Below are positions 47,541 to 57,695 of a stretch of DNA of 64,000 nt, in pieces. Both the position numbers and the translations under genes were made by a program. Source of the stretch: Histoplasma ohiense (lineage: Eukaryota > Ascomycota > Eurotiomycetes > Onygenales > Ajellomycetaceae); the NCBI GenBank assembly GCA_017607445.1, contig JAEVHH010000004.1:3348001-3412000 (forward strand), given 5' to 3'. The notes under the pieces were generated by a model, which saw only the letters and a list, made by a program, of their open reading frames with translations, was not told the origin of the DNA and ran no database searches. Each line of letters begins with the position of its first letter. Position 1 is the stretch's first letter.

Positions 47541-48767
47541 ATGGCAACATCAGGGGACGAGTTGTTTTCCACCTCTTGGACACTCCATCGCTTGTCCCCT
47601 CTATATCATGGAAAGGAGTGTGAAACACTTCTAGATAATCCACAGGGATTGGAATTATACGCAACGCGTTTGCGCGACCTCCTTCGGGGTGATGTGCTTC
47701 GTGGCGTGCAGGTTGGCTTTGAAGGCCTGGGTGCTGTGGACGACGCGATCTCAAAAGCAGGGCATTTGAAATCGTGCAGATGGGATGCGCTTCCGACTTG
47801 GAGCCATTGGAATGAAGAGGAGTCTCTTCTGGAAGATCCCGACCACGCAAAATCTGTCATATCACCAGAAGTCTCAGCGGGAATTCTGGTTACCCTTGAA
47901 TATGAGAATATCACCTATAAAGCAGCCATGATGTCAGGTCCAGATGGCTACCATGATCCACAGAAAAATGTAACCTTTCTTCCTTTACTTCTGACCCGTC
48001 TTCCAAACTCTTTGCGTCAAACTTTTATTTCTTTCTTGTCAACCAGTTTCGACACACGCTGTACAGTTCTTCGGTTGACGTCTAGTTTTCTATGCGCGAC
48101 ATTTGAAAACTATCTCTCGATTTTGAATCGATCTGCGTATGGACAGACATCAGTTTCTTCACGGGGTCTTGTCGAGAAATTAATCAAAGAGACACAACTT
48201 ACGCTATCCTTCCCTACGCCAATATCTCCCGCGTTGAGAAGTTTAGATGTACTTATACCACGCGAGTCTCTCAGCGCCTTTCTCTCTCGCGGTATAGAAT
48301 TACATGCAAACGAGAAAAGAAATCTGGCAAATCAAGCACGAAACCGTGGCAAGAAGCGATCACACCCGGACACTACCCCATCTGCCGCGGAAGATAATGG
48401 CCCTTCCGCTCCGTTTTTAGCAGCCTTGGCTGTCTATTTCGATGCCAATCTCGCCATGAAATTAGATATCAGCGACTTTGGCAAGGAGCCTACCAATACA
48501 CAAAAGAGACAGGTTAGACTGAGCAAAGTATCTTGCGGAGCTTTTGTACTTGGTAGTGAAGGGAGGGTGAAACTAATTGCCAACCCCGGGCGGGTGATCC
48601 CTTTTGATGATGCGGATGTTACTGAGGAGAATGACGATCCTGATGGCCAGGAAGCCCGATCGGTTTGGAGAGCAAATGAGATGTTACTACGAACGTTAGT
48701 TGCAAGGGCAGTTGGCGGACAAACACAGAGGCCAAATGGTAATTTGGTATCACGGGAAGACAATTGA
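47541..48767 (+). CDS. fta1: Kinetochore Sim4-complex subunit Fta1 (CENP-L homologue)
   Basis: This intronless gene encodes 408 residues. The start was placed at the ATG at 47541, because the longer frame from 47514 needs a GTG. The N-terminal FSTSWTLHRLSPLYHG is the characteristic block of fungal Fta1 proteins (CENP-L family), and TRLRDLLRGDVLRGVQVGFE and ILVTLEYENITYKAAM follow in the expected order. Fta1 belongs to the constitutive centromere-associated network that bridges CENP-A chromatin to the outer kinetochore. The C-terminal half contains the basic linker NRGKKRSHPD and the conserved ending VRLSKVSCGAFVLGSEGRVK. Assignment rests on these motifs and the length. Confidence 0.8.
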   Translation: MATSGDELFSTSWTLHRLSPLYHGKECETLLDNPQGLELYATRLRDLLRGDVLRGVQVGFEGLGAVDDAISKAGHLKSCRWDALPTWSHWNEEESLLEDPDHAKSVISPEVSAGILVTLEYENITYKAAMMSGPDGYHDPQKNVTFLPLLLTRLPNSLRQTFISFLSTSFDTRCTVLRLTSSFLCATFENYLSILNRSAYGQTSVSSRGLVEKLIKETQLTLSFPTPISPALRSLDVLIPRESLSAFLSRGIELHANEKRNLANQARNRGKKRSHPDTTPSAAEDNGPSAPFLAALAVYFDANLAMKLDISDFGKEPTNTQKRQVRLSKVSCGAFVLGSEGRVKLIANPGRVIPFDDADVTEENDDPDGQEARSVWRANEMLLRTLVARAVGGQTQRPNGNLVSREDN

Positions 48768-49393
48768 GGTCAATTTTATTTGGATAATCTCATCCTTCGT
48801 GTTTACGTGCTGCACGCGGAAGATACCGAACAACACCACATATTCAAAACCTAAGTTTATTTGAGATGGTTTTTCACGGAAGCATTGAGACATCCTTCGC
48901 CAGGTTTTGAATTATTTGAGATCTCTTCTGATATGTGATATCGGGATCATTTTCATATCAGATAAGGATTCACGGTGCAGACAAAGATATTCCATATTCC
49001 TAACATCATTTCCTTCCCAGACGGTGATAATCCTCAATGACAAACCTGGGGTGATGTGTGCGTGCGGTTACTACAGTCTCCACAAGAGCAAACCAACAGG
49101 GCAGTACGACGATGCTCGAACGGGGTGTATGATTTGAAGGCCTGGTTATAATACATAGATGCGACATTTTATCAAACACACCCTGTTTTAGCGGAAGTGT
49201 TAGGGGCGTTGCCTCTCTCTAAGGAGGGGATAGATGCCAACAACGAGTGCGTACTTCGGAATTTTAGCAATTCCAAAGCAACAAACACAGAAGTTTCTCA
49301 AAACATTCCTCAACTGGTCAAATTTCCATTTGAATTCAAAACGGGGAAACAAAGAGAGAGAGAGAGAGAAACCACCTAACAAACTTGTCAAAT
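48768..49393. other. Convergent intergenic region
   Basis: Lies between the 3' ends of fta1 and the second GNAT gene. A GA repeat is near 49351-49370. No gene is seen. Confidence 0.5.
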
Positions 49394-50098
49394 CTAAACC
49401 ACGGCACCCTTCCCCTTCTTCCCCATAATAAAAACATCTCCTTTTCTCCCTTGCGTCTCCACGCCCATGACGCGCTGGTAGTAGCCTTCCGCCCTCTCGC
49501 CGACTGTCACCATCATGAATCGTCGAAAATACTCTCCCCTGCCATCTACCCACGCATTGACACACTGCAACAACCAAGAACCCAGGCCTGTCCCCTGGTA
49601 TTCAGGGAGGATGTACACATCAGTTAGATAAGCGAAAGTGACGTTATCGGTGATTAAGCGTGCGAAGCCGATTTGGGTGAGGTTTGTGGTGGCATCCATA
49701 TTGCGAGCGGTAGCGGGATCGGCATCAGTATCGATATCAACCTCAACACCAACATTACCATTATCATTGGCGATGTTACTGTTACTACATCTGTACACCC
49801 CAAAGCATAACGAGCGGTCTATCATATCCTTCAAAACGGGTGCTGGGAGCGGTTTGACCCAGTACATGTATTTTTGGGTGAAGGCGCTGTCCAGGGCGGA
49901 GAGGGAGAGAAGGGACGGGTCTGTCGAAATCATGTACTTCGCTTTTTCATCTTCTTTTGTTGATGATGTTGGTTTGATTGCGGTCCCAGCTGGAGATTTG
50001 GGAGATGGGGATGGGAAGAACTGTACCCATTCCTGAGTCGGGAAAAGAGGCGATTGGGATTGGAATTGGTGTTGATATTTCTCTTGGGCTTCTGCCAT
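49394..50098 (-). CDS. GNAT-family acetyltransferase
   Basis: This intronless frame of 234 residues starts at an ATG at 50098. The acetyl-CoA site is seen as LTDVYILPEYQGTGLGSWLL (about residues 160-180), preceded by the strand QIGFARLITDNVTFAYL. These match the fungal group of small acetyltransferases that have a YW/CFGVY block (here LCFGVYRC near residue 100). An insert rich in Asp, Asn and Ala between that block and the core (roughly residues 105-140) is low-complexity and probably a surface loop. Substrate unknown; cytosolic or nuclear, as no signal sequence is present. Confidence 0.85.
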   Translation of the reverse strand: MAEAQEKYQHQFQSQSPLFPTQEWVQFFPSPSPKSPAGTAIKPTSSTKEDEKAKYMISTDPSLLSLSALDSAFTQKYMYWVKPLPAPVLKDMIDRSLCFGVYRCSNSNIANDNGNVGVEVDIDTDADPATARNMDATTNLTQIGFARLITDNVTFAYLTDVYILPEYQGTGLGSWLLQCVNAWVDGRGEYFRRFMMVTVGERAEGYYQRVMGVETQGRKGDVFIMGKKGKGAVV

Positions 50099-50839
50099 GT
50101 TTCTAGTTCTTCTGGTCCTTTCTCTTTATTTCCCTTGGCCCCTTGCTATTACCGAATGTTATTGGCACAGTCAGATAGATATATATCCGTCGTTATGAGA
50201 GGTGAAGGCTCGAATGATCCACTGGAGATGAAAACTCAAATAATAGGGTTTGGAATTGATCAATCCATATCACTATCGTCCAATCCAACTGGCAAGTCAA
50301 TCAGGATATCCACCCTTCGGTCGATTGGCCTATGAGTCAACTCTGCCGTGGCCAGCCCCACATTCTGATTGATATGTGGAGTCTTTGACGAATCGCTGGA
50401 GTTTGTCGACATTGACACACAAAGCCGTATTTGACCGTTGCGATTTAAGCCTGTTGGCGAAACTTCATAGAGTATTTATTTAGTTACGAAAATGGTTTTC
50501 GCTGCATAGTGATAGTTTGGCGATGCTTATCATTCTGAAGTAATGAGTGGGAAATAACAGCAGGCAAAATAAAAATACTATTTACGGCCAATCGATGGGC
50601 ATCTATAACTTGGCCCTCCATCGTGCCTTTAAGACGGGCTTAGCTGAGGAAGCGGACGGAACGTCATCAATAAGCTGAAGCGATGCAGTCTCAACCAAAA
50701 AGAGTGACAGACCGAAAATGACAGAAATGGGCGAAAGTATGAAAATTGCTTAATCTATACACACATGACAAAGCCGGAAACCCCCAAGAACTCCAAATTC
50801 CATCCTCTGGAAGTGGTACCATCGAATTCCCGGAGTTGA
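50099..50839. other. Intergenic between the second GNAT and the thioesterase
   Basis: Contains the GNAT promoter and the thioesterase 3' flank. Short frames have no domain. Confidence 0.5.
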
Positions 50840-51841
50840 TTACCCCGATAGCACTTTCTGCGTGTCCGCATCTGTGGGCATTGCGTGCACATCACCACCC
50901 AGCTCAATAGGCGCAAAATACTCCTGGAAGACCGTGCGCAGTGTTTCATCGGTAAGCTCCATATGACCACCTGGGGTCGTCTTAAGATCCAACTTCCCCT
51001 TAGTATCCAACTCTCTCAACCCAAGCCAGTCCTCCTTGAATATCCTCCTTTCCTTTAGTGGCGTAACTGTCCCATCCGTCGTATTAACCTCCGCGAAATG
51101 CGACGACTGTTTCGGCACCATCATCTTATCATTCTCGAACATGTACATAGCAAACTTATTCAACTTCGCCATGTTCTCCTTATACGTCACGTTCTTCGAA
51201 GCGCGCTCGTTATTGATATCTGCCAGGAAATTGCTATAGGCACGATACTGCTCCATGTCTGCAGGATTCCGATAGTACTGCGCAGGTACGAATCTGGATT
51301 GGACAAATCTAGACCACGTACCCCATCTTAGCAGCGACTCCCCAGCTCTACACAGCCAATCGCCGGTGGTGCTGCAGCCCTGGAAGCTTGAGATACCATT
51401 ATGTTGACTGCCGAAGGTAACGAGGTTGTGGACAGGCGGGAAGTTGCAGCGCTCGACATATGCACGAAGGAACTGGCCGCCTTGCGAGAAGCCCAAAGCA
51501 TTGATGGAGGGAGCGGTACTAAGGATCTGCTCCGTACCTAGCATTTTGCAAACTTCTTCTAACTGCTCGTTGAGGTTGCCGAAATAGCTGGCTCGGAGGT
51601 CTGTTGCGCGTGAACTGCCAAGGGTGATGACGTAGACGTAGGTTCCTGGGTGGACCAGCTGGGCAAGGTTGGAGATATTCTGGATGCCGCTGCTCCCGTA
51701 GTCATCGCCTAGCCCATGCCATATAACTAGGGGAATAGGGCCCTTCCTGAGGATGTTTTGTTCTGGTTGGGGTTTCGAGATGGCGGAGGCATGTATGGCT
51801 AGTTGGGAGAGTATTAGGGCTAATGATACGGTGAAACGCAT
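50840..51841 (-). CDS. ppt1: Palmitoyl-protein thioesterase 1 (PPT1)
   Basis: This intronless gene encodes 333 residues. The ATG at 51841 starts a clear signal peptide, MRFTVSLALILSQLAIHASA; the longer frame would need TTG. PPT1 removes palmitate from cysteine during lysosomal/vacuolar protein turnover. The alpha/beta-hydrolase start PLVIWHGLGDDYGSSGI, the nucleophile elbow NALGFSQGGQFLRAYVERC, the following FGSQHNGISSFQGC and the C-terminal histidine in TTPGGHMELTD are all present. KEDWLGLRELDTKGKL corresponds to the conserved segment just before that histidine. Length and order match animal and fungal PPT1, so the enzyme is expected to be active in the vacuole or secreted. Confidence 0.95.
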   Translation of the reverse strand: MRFTVSLALILSQLAIHASAISKPQPEQNILRKGPIPLVIWHGLGDDYGSSGIQNISNLAQLVHPGTYVYVITLGSSRATDLRASYFGNLNEQLEEVCKMLGTEQILSTAPSINALGFSQGGQFLRAYVERCNFPPVHNLVTFGSQHNGISSFQGCSTTGDWLCRAGESLLRWGTWSRFVQSRFVPAQYYRNPADMEQYRAYSNFLADINNERASKNVTYKENMAKLNKFAMYMFENDKMMVPKQSSHFAEVNTTDGTVTPLKERRIFKEDWLGLRELDTKGKLDLKTTPGGHMELTDETLRTVFQEYFAPIELGGDVHAMPTDADTQKVLSG

Positions 51842-52631
51842 CCCTGAGAGGAGTACGGTATATAAATATATGTGTGTCAAACTGTCGACAGTCTAGGAGT
51901 TCGGTAGCGTACGATGTATATAGGATATAGGGATTGATGTGCAAAAGGTGGAGGTTGGATGACGTTTGAAGCTGGTCAAGCGTCGCAAAATACGGAGACC
52001 AAGCTTGCTTATTAGCGGGGAAGGCGTGCGCCACCACCGGCAACCACGACGACAACGCAAGCAAATTATTCCCCAACCATGGATAGATTGCACGCCTGGG
52101 TGTCATCGCAGGGTTTAACTGTGCTTTTTTTAACTACTAACTACTACTTGTATGTTTAGCTAAAAATAAGTTGCGGAGACGTCAAGGATTTTCGAAAGAA
52201 AGCACTTCTTCCATCTCAATGCCAGACAGAACGGCAATAACTAATTTACAAAAGGAAAAAAAGAAACGAAAAGAAAGAAGAGAGGAAGAAAGACGGGAGC
52301 AAAAAGAAAATCATCAATATTTCCTTGCTCAAGTTGACTCGTACACCCATACGAGTTGATTGTAAGAGATAATACCTAGATAACTGGCCATTCAAACATC
52401 TTGTTTGGTCACAAGTTGATATGACTTCCAACACCGAACGTTATGCATTCTTATCAATCCTAATTCATCAATCGTCTCTAGGGAAGGGACATTCTCCGGG
52501 TCCAGAAAATGAGGGAGAAAGGCAGTCGATAATTGTCCTCGCTAGAAGCAGGCCTTGAGTTGCCCCCGCCGACAACAATTGTTTGGGTTATTTCTTCAGA
52601 TGCTCGAGCATCATTGACAATGTCACCGAGT
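51842..52631. other. Intergenic upstream of ppt1
   Basis: A purine-rich A/G tract lies near 52248-52310. A minus-strand frame at 52478-52807 overlaps the end of the next gene in another phase and might encode an alternative C-terminus for it. Confidence 0.4.
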
Positions 52632-54688
52632 TCAGAAACGCTGCTGATGTGTAGAAGAACTATCGCTAGTGGTACCAACCACGGCATCCTGTGAGGAAAT
52701 TTCACATCTGGATGGATCGGATCCTCCCACGTCGCTGAGATCCGCAGAATCGCGCGAAGTTGTTGCCATTTTACCCCATACCTGAGACCCAGTTTCGCTG
52801 CTAGCATTCCTAGGCTCTGTCAGGCTATTTGGGTAGGCTGGTTTTTCAGCAGTAGACAGATCGCTGGCCTCCATGCATACTGGGGACAGAAGCGTACAAT
52901 GGTCACTCTGTTCTTGACTGGTTGGCCAACCCATGAAATATTTCAATAAATGACCTTCTCCGTCCGTGTCAATGACAGGATTCAAATCATCAATGCCTCG
53001 AGAAGTTGGAACGCGGACTTCGGGCCTTGCTGCCCAATCTACGTCCAGGGCTGTCTGCTGCTTGGGACAACATACGAGTAGTTCTTGTGGGTTACCCTGC
53101 TCTATGTCCTCAACTTGATACAACGATGATAGATAATCCCTAAGTTCCAAGCTAGGAACCTTGTTTTGTCCTCTCGCCGAATCGTTGACAACAGAGCTCA
53201 ACTCGCTCCCGATTCCGGACTGGAACTGACCATCAAAGATCCCGGAATCAGATGTTCTTCGCACATCAGGTACAGCGGGCAATTCATGTCCGGCGTATGT
53301 ATTGGGAACTAGGTGTTTCAGGCTATGGACAAGGAATCCTTCAGGGTTCCTGCAATGCCTGTCTTGCATCTCTGGAATGAGTAGTGGAGAAACGCTTGTT
53401 ATCGCAGATGTACTGCTGTGTGCTGAATTCTGACTTTTTCCGGCATTTGGTGATCCTTCACCTGGACAAGAGTGAGTCCGAGGATGTACGACTTCTATGT
53501 TATTTAAGTTACTTAGTGACATGGTGGAGGGAGCAGATGTATTTGCGATGTTCGGCATCGGTGATCTCCTACTGTCGCCTCTATAGTGCTCTTCACACCA
53601 CTCACTACTAGAATAGGTAGTCCGTTGACAATCCGGTATGTTATTTCTCGACTCTTTCTCGAATGGCCCCATGGTATGCATCTCTTCGATTTCGAGTAAC
53701 ATGGATTCTGACGGATCTTGGCTCGGGGCAGCTGGTTCGCTTCCCACCACAGACCAGTAGTCAGCCGGTAGTTCGTCGTAGAGGTTATCTCGGCCCGGAC
53801 TATTCATTTGTATCTCCATAGGCTTGGATGGGGTAGGTGGATACCAGAGCCGGCAATCTGCAGATGAAATCCAGCTGCTCTTCCACCCCGCAACCAAGAC
53901 AGGGAGTTCCGCCCCTTCTTTCTCACTATGATTCGGTGTGTTCCACAAGCCGATAGTGCGTGAGTTTGCCTCCGTACGACGAAAATTACGTGAGTTGGAG
54001 ATTCTTGCTTTCTCCATATCCATTTCGAGCCCTTGGAGTAGACTTTCTTTGTCGTTAGGGCTATTACTTTCATAGTTGTTAGCTTTTCGCCTTCAATATA
54101 AATGGCATCCCAATCCATATTGGGAAAACTCGAAAGGACCGCGTCTAACCTGTTTTCGTTTAAATAAACCCCAGGAAAATTCGTCATTTGTCCTATTGCG
54201 ATGTCTGCGTCCAGGCCCTCCCCTTGGAAGGGTATCCGGTGCTTCATCTTTTGCTGTTGGCGATGTCGCCTTCTTGTTATGTTTGTCGCATGTGGACTGC
54301 TCCTGGGAAACATACTTGTCCTAAGTGGCCGAACGACAGCCAAGCTGGCCCAGTCTTGTCTCTTGAGTAATTTTCGCCTGAGGTGGTCAAAGTCTTGCGA
54401 CTCTTCAGTTTCAGGGCTGCGATTGCTGGATCGATCCGATGAGATGTTTTTGTCTACTCTTCTCTCATTCCCGATGTAATGGTCGATTCCTTCGCGTTCC
54501 TGTGAGTGGGATAACTCCTTAGGCAGGCGCTGCGATAGCAATGATCTCGCGGTGGATGAAGACGGCCCTTGGTGGAGTCTTTTCTGGGCTTTCAGTCTTG
54601 CCCTTGCAAAATACTGCTTCTGGGCAGCCTTTTGAGATTTGTAGCTTTTATAAGAGTGGCGTTGCAAGCGCCCCCCGGTCCAGTTCAT
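52632..54688 (-). CDS. Uncharacterised Ser-rich protein with the fungal MNWTGGRLQ N-terminus
   Basis: Exons (minus strand) are 54688-54150 and 54066-52632, giving 657 residues. The two long frames overlap. I join them by an 83-nt intron (GTTAGA...AAAG) with a GCTAAC branch site 10 nt before its end. The join is in phase, but the donor is weak. The opening MNWTGGRLQRHSYKSYKS followed by KQYFARARLKAQ is a motif shared, as I recall it, by many uncharacterised proteins of filamentous ascomycetes; its role is unknown. Otherwise the protein is basic at the N-terminus, then Ser/Pro/Glu-rich and apparently disordered, without visible domains. Nuclear location is plausible from the basic clusters (RRRHRQQQKMKHR). 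The C-terminal end is uncertain. Confidence 0.65.
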
Positions 54689-56690
54689 TGCGTCACGATC
54701 TAGCAGGAATTGTAAGGTAGTGGTATATATTTCGGGAATGTTGAAGTTAGAGAATCCTATGGCATGAAAGGGATTGCATTGTGCTTCCTAGGCAAGGTTG
54801 GCGTCCATCAACTAGATTAAACGACGTTGCAGTTAGTTAGACACGAATGACTGAGATGTCGATGGAGGTTGAAGTAAGGTTTGGATGCGTGCCTTGCCCT
54901 CGTGGGCCAGCACCACGACGTCTCTTTCGGGAAACGAGGTATGTACACGGCGAATGGATCCGAATCCGAATCCGACACTCAGAGTGTAGGGTGGCTATAT
55001 ACTGGTATCTGCACATTCCCTGGCTAACATGTAATGACCTCTCGTACCAAAAAGGGTACATGGTGTTGGTCTGCACTACTGGCCTGTTGCCATGGCGTTC
55101 TTCTACTCTCGCCTTAGAGAAAAGCGACTGAGCTATAGCTAATCTAGTACATCCAGGACTCATTATTATGATTATTATTATTGCTGCTCTCTGGAGCCAG
55201 AGCTGTTGCCTACAGACAAAATTAAATAGTGGGATAAGAACCAAACCTGGGCAGAATTTCACTCGTTTCGTCTCAACTAATTTCATTATAATTGAAGAGA
55301 TTGCCTAATATGGGATAAGTAAATACAAAATTTGAAAGATATTCAATGTATGTATATATTTAAGAACCTTCCGAAGTCTACAGATTAGTTCGGAATGAAC
55401 TATGAAAATAGCCAAGCGGGGATATCGGTTAACTTCAGTTGGACAACATACTAGACACAATGAACGAACTGGCAAATATTCTATGCCTACTGCGCAGCAG
55501 CGGACTTAACTGCAGTATGTATTCTAAGACTGGTCAATGACCCAAGACTGGTCAATGACCCAGGCATGAATTCTCCCGCTTTTTCGACGCCCGTTACCTG
55601 GCAGGCCCCCAGTATTGTATCAGTAAATTGAAGGAAGGCGATGTGTAAAGACAGCAAAAAGAACGAAAAACTGTCATCCTTCAATTCCCAGTTGTCCTAA
55701 AAGATGAGGTGATATGAACATTTGCAGCAGTGCTTCAACACTTTATTTTTTACATGGAAGCGTCGACACACTAAAAAACTATGACCGGTAATATTGCGGT
55801 GATCAGGTGTATACTTCTATGTGGCCAACATTTTAATGCGCCGAATTCGCGACATTATTAATGTTGCCAGGGCTAATTTCAATATGTAGATTGTAATTCA
55901 CGGGGAAGTCTCAGAATGATCAGACTGGATCTCAAACTTGACGTTTAGATTGGCCAAAACAGTGTCTTGAGTATCCGCTAAGCTATATTGAGAACTTCCG
56001 AAGCCAAATCAGTGACCAATGTTCCTTCATATAGAACTGGGGTTCCAAGATGGGAAAAGCGTGCAGGAGGAGAATGACGTATGGCCAAGGAAAGCCTGGA
56101 GCGCAAGGACCACCAAGATTCGCTATTTGGGACCACAGGGCAAGCATTTTGAGACCATTATCATCTCGCAAGTTTCTCAAATTAAACTAGACGCCCGATT
56201 TAAGACAATTTTCCAGAATTGATTCCAGGACAGAGTTAGCACGAAGTGCCCGAGGCTTTTAAATTATAGATAATAAAAAACTGTTGGACGTCTGAGTGGT
56301 TCTATTGGTTGCTAGCTTCTGGGGATTATATGTGTGGAGCGCTAGTCCGTACTAGGAAGCCCAGGCTCCCAAATCGATCAGGTCGACCGTTTTTGCTTTT
56401 ATGAATAAGATGGAAAAAGGACTCCATCGGCTTCCCGAACAATAGGATAAACATTTTTTTACCTGAATCGTGTTCCAAATCCTGAAATAAAAGTCGAAGT
56501 TTGACGGGAACTAATTGTAAGCTTAAGTTTAAATTGGCATGTGTTAACTTTAATTGATCTGACGTCATGCCTCAGCTCTCCCGTTCAAAGCAACGACAAA
56601 ATGAAACTATCATGGAAAATCTCATTATTTAAAGAATATCTCCTCCGGCACCTGTGAACATAGCTAGTGAGAAGGTAAAAATTTTATGGC
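54689..56690. other. Gene-poor stretch before the UstYa-like relic
   Basis: Holds the promoter of the preceding gene and AT-rich sequence. An 18-bp tandem duplication lies at 55526-55561. The open frame at 54837-55286 (minus) has no domain. No gene is supported. Confidence 0.5.
55526..55561. repeat. Tandem duplication of AAGACTGGTCAATGACCC
   Basis: Two perfect adjacent copies of an 18-bp unit. Each contains the near-palindrome GGTCAATGACC. Confidence 0.8.
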
Positions 56691-57617
56691 ATGACGTTCG
56701 CAGCTTACGTGGCAGACTTTCGTGAGAATGAATCTCATTCTGAGGCTACATACCTCGAATGGACTGAGCGAGAAAAGTGGCAGATAGAAGGTTAGAATCA
56801 CTATCCGGTTTTTTTCCCTTTGGCTAGATCTTCAATATATTTGCTTTTTCAGTCAGCAATAGGGATGGCTCTGGATAAGCAATTAAATAGAAATCTTCTG
56901 CCTCTAGAGATGCTGATGAGCATGTGGCAGTACCATTCCAGCCGGTGGTTTTGGACGCAATTATTACAGCCACAAACCGGGATAAAAGATTACCAGAAAA
57001 TGGGCTCAATAGGATATGGAAAGGGCTGTATGATGGTACGTAAAGTATGTACATCCAGCTCCTTTGTAAAACCTACAACATAACGAGGCTAATGAAGTGG
57101 TGTTAAGTAAATCTATTTGCAGTAACTAGAAAAAATCTCAAAAAGTAGATCAAGACGAGTGTTGTAATATCTACGTTATAAGGACATTATTTCGCATCCC
57201 TAACGGTGTTTCATCAGTTACACTGTGTAGTAAGTTTTCCCTAGACGAAGCGAGAATCAGAAGGAGTATTATCACCTGACTCGGGATATGATCCGCCAAT
57301 ATGGTCACAACAGCTATCATCGAATGGATGAGCTTGACTCCTCAGCCTCCGTCACGGATCATGTCAGTAAGTCTCTACGCACCATGAAATCGCATATGTA
57401 TGGCTAACCCTATAAAGGCCACTGTATCGACATGGTTCGGCTGACTTTCATTTGCCACGCTGATACCGCAGTCATCACTTGGAATGGGGTATTCTTTGAG
57501 AGAGAGTCAGATTTTGTGCAAAGCATCAATGCAGAAATTCTGATGCAATTCTTGAATGGTCGAAGAAACGTGAGGTCAGTAAGGAGAAGGAGTTCGCCGG
57601 AGATCCAGAAGCAAATG

Positions 57618-57622
<5 letters not shown>
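56691..57622 (+). pseudogene. UstYa/DUF3328-family oxidase-like gene, apparently broken
   Basis: UstYa-type proteins are small membrane-anchored enzymes that often act in fungal cyclic-peptide (RiPP) and other secondary-metabolite pathways; two HxxHC motifs mark them. Both are present: HQLHC near 57211-57226, and HVSHC, formed by splicing 57366 to 57418 over a clean 51-nt intron (GTAAGT...AAAG, branch CTAAC). After the second motif come the expected CIDMVRLTFICHADT and, in another frame, a HQCRN block. Exon-like pieces: 56891-57035, 57183-57229, about 57264-57366 and 57418 onwards. Breaks: the first exon candidate (56691-56790) does not join in frame, the gap at 57230-57263 is only 34 nt, the frame changes across a GA repeat near 57498-57506, and the 3' end runs into a 56-base A-run. 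I therefore call it a relic, though unusual splicing is possible. Confidence 0.6.
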
Positions 57623-57680
<58 letters not shown>

Positions 57681-57695
57681 CAACCTGAGGTCAGT
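57571..57695. repeat. 10-bp direct repeats flanking a segment with 56 consecutive A
   Basis: TGAGGTCAGT occurs at 57571-57580 and again at 57686-57695. Between them lie 105 bp that contain an uninterrupted run of A at 57623-57678. The arrangement looks like a target-site duplication around a poly(A)-ended insertion, but the unique part is only about 42 bp and reads as the C-terminal coding part of the UstYa-like gene. Confidence 0.55.
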
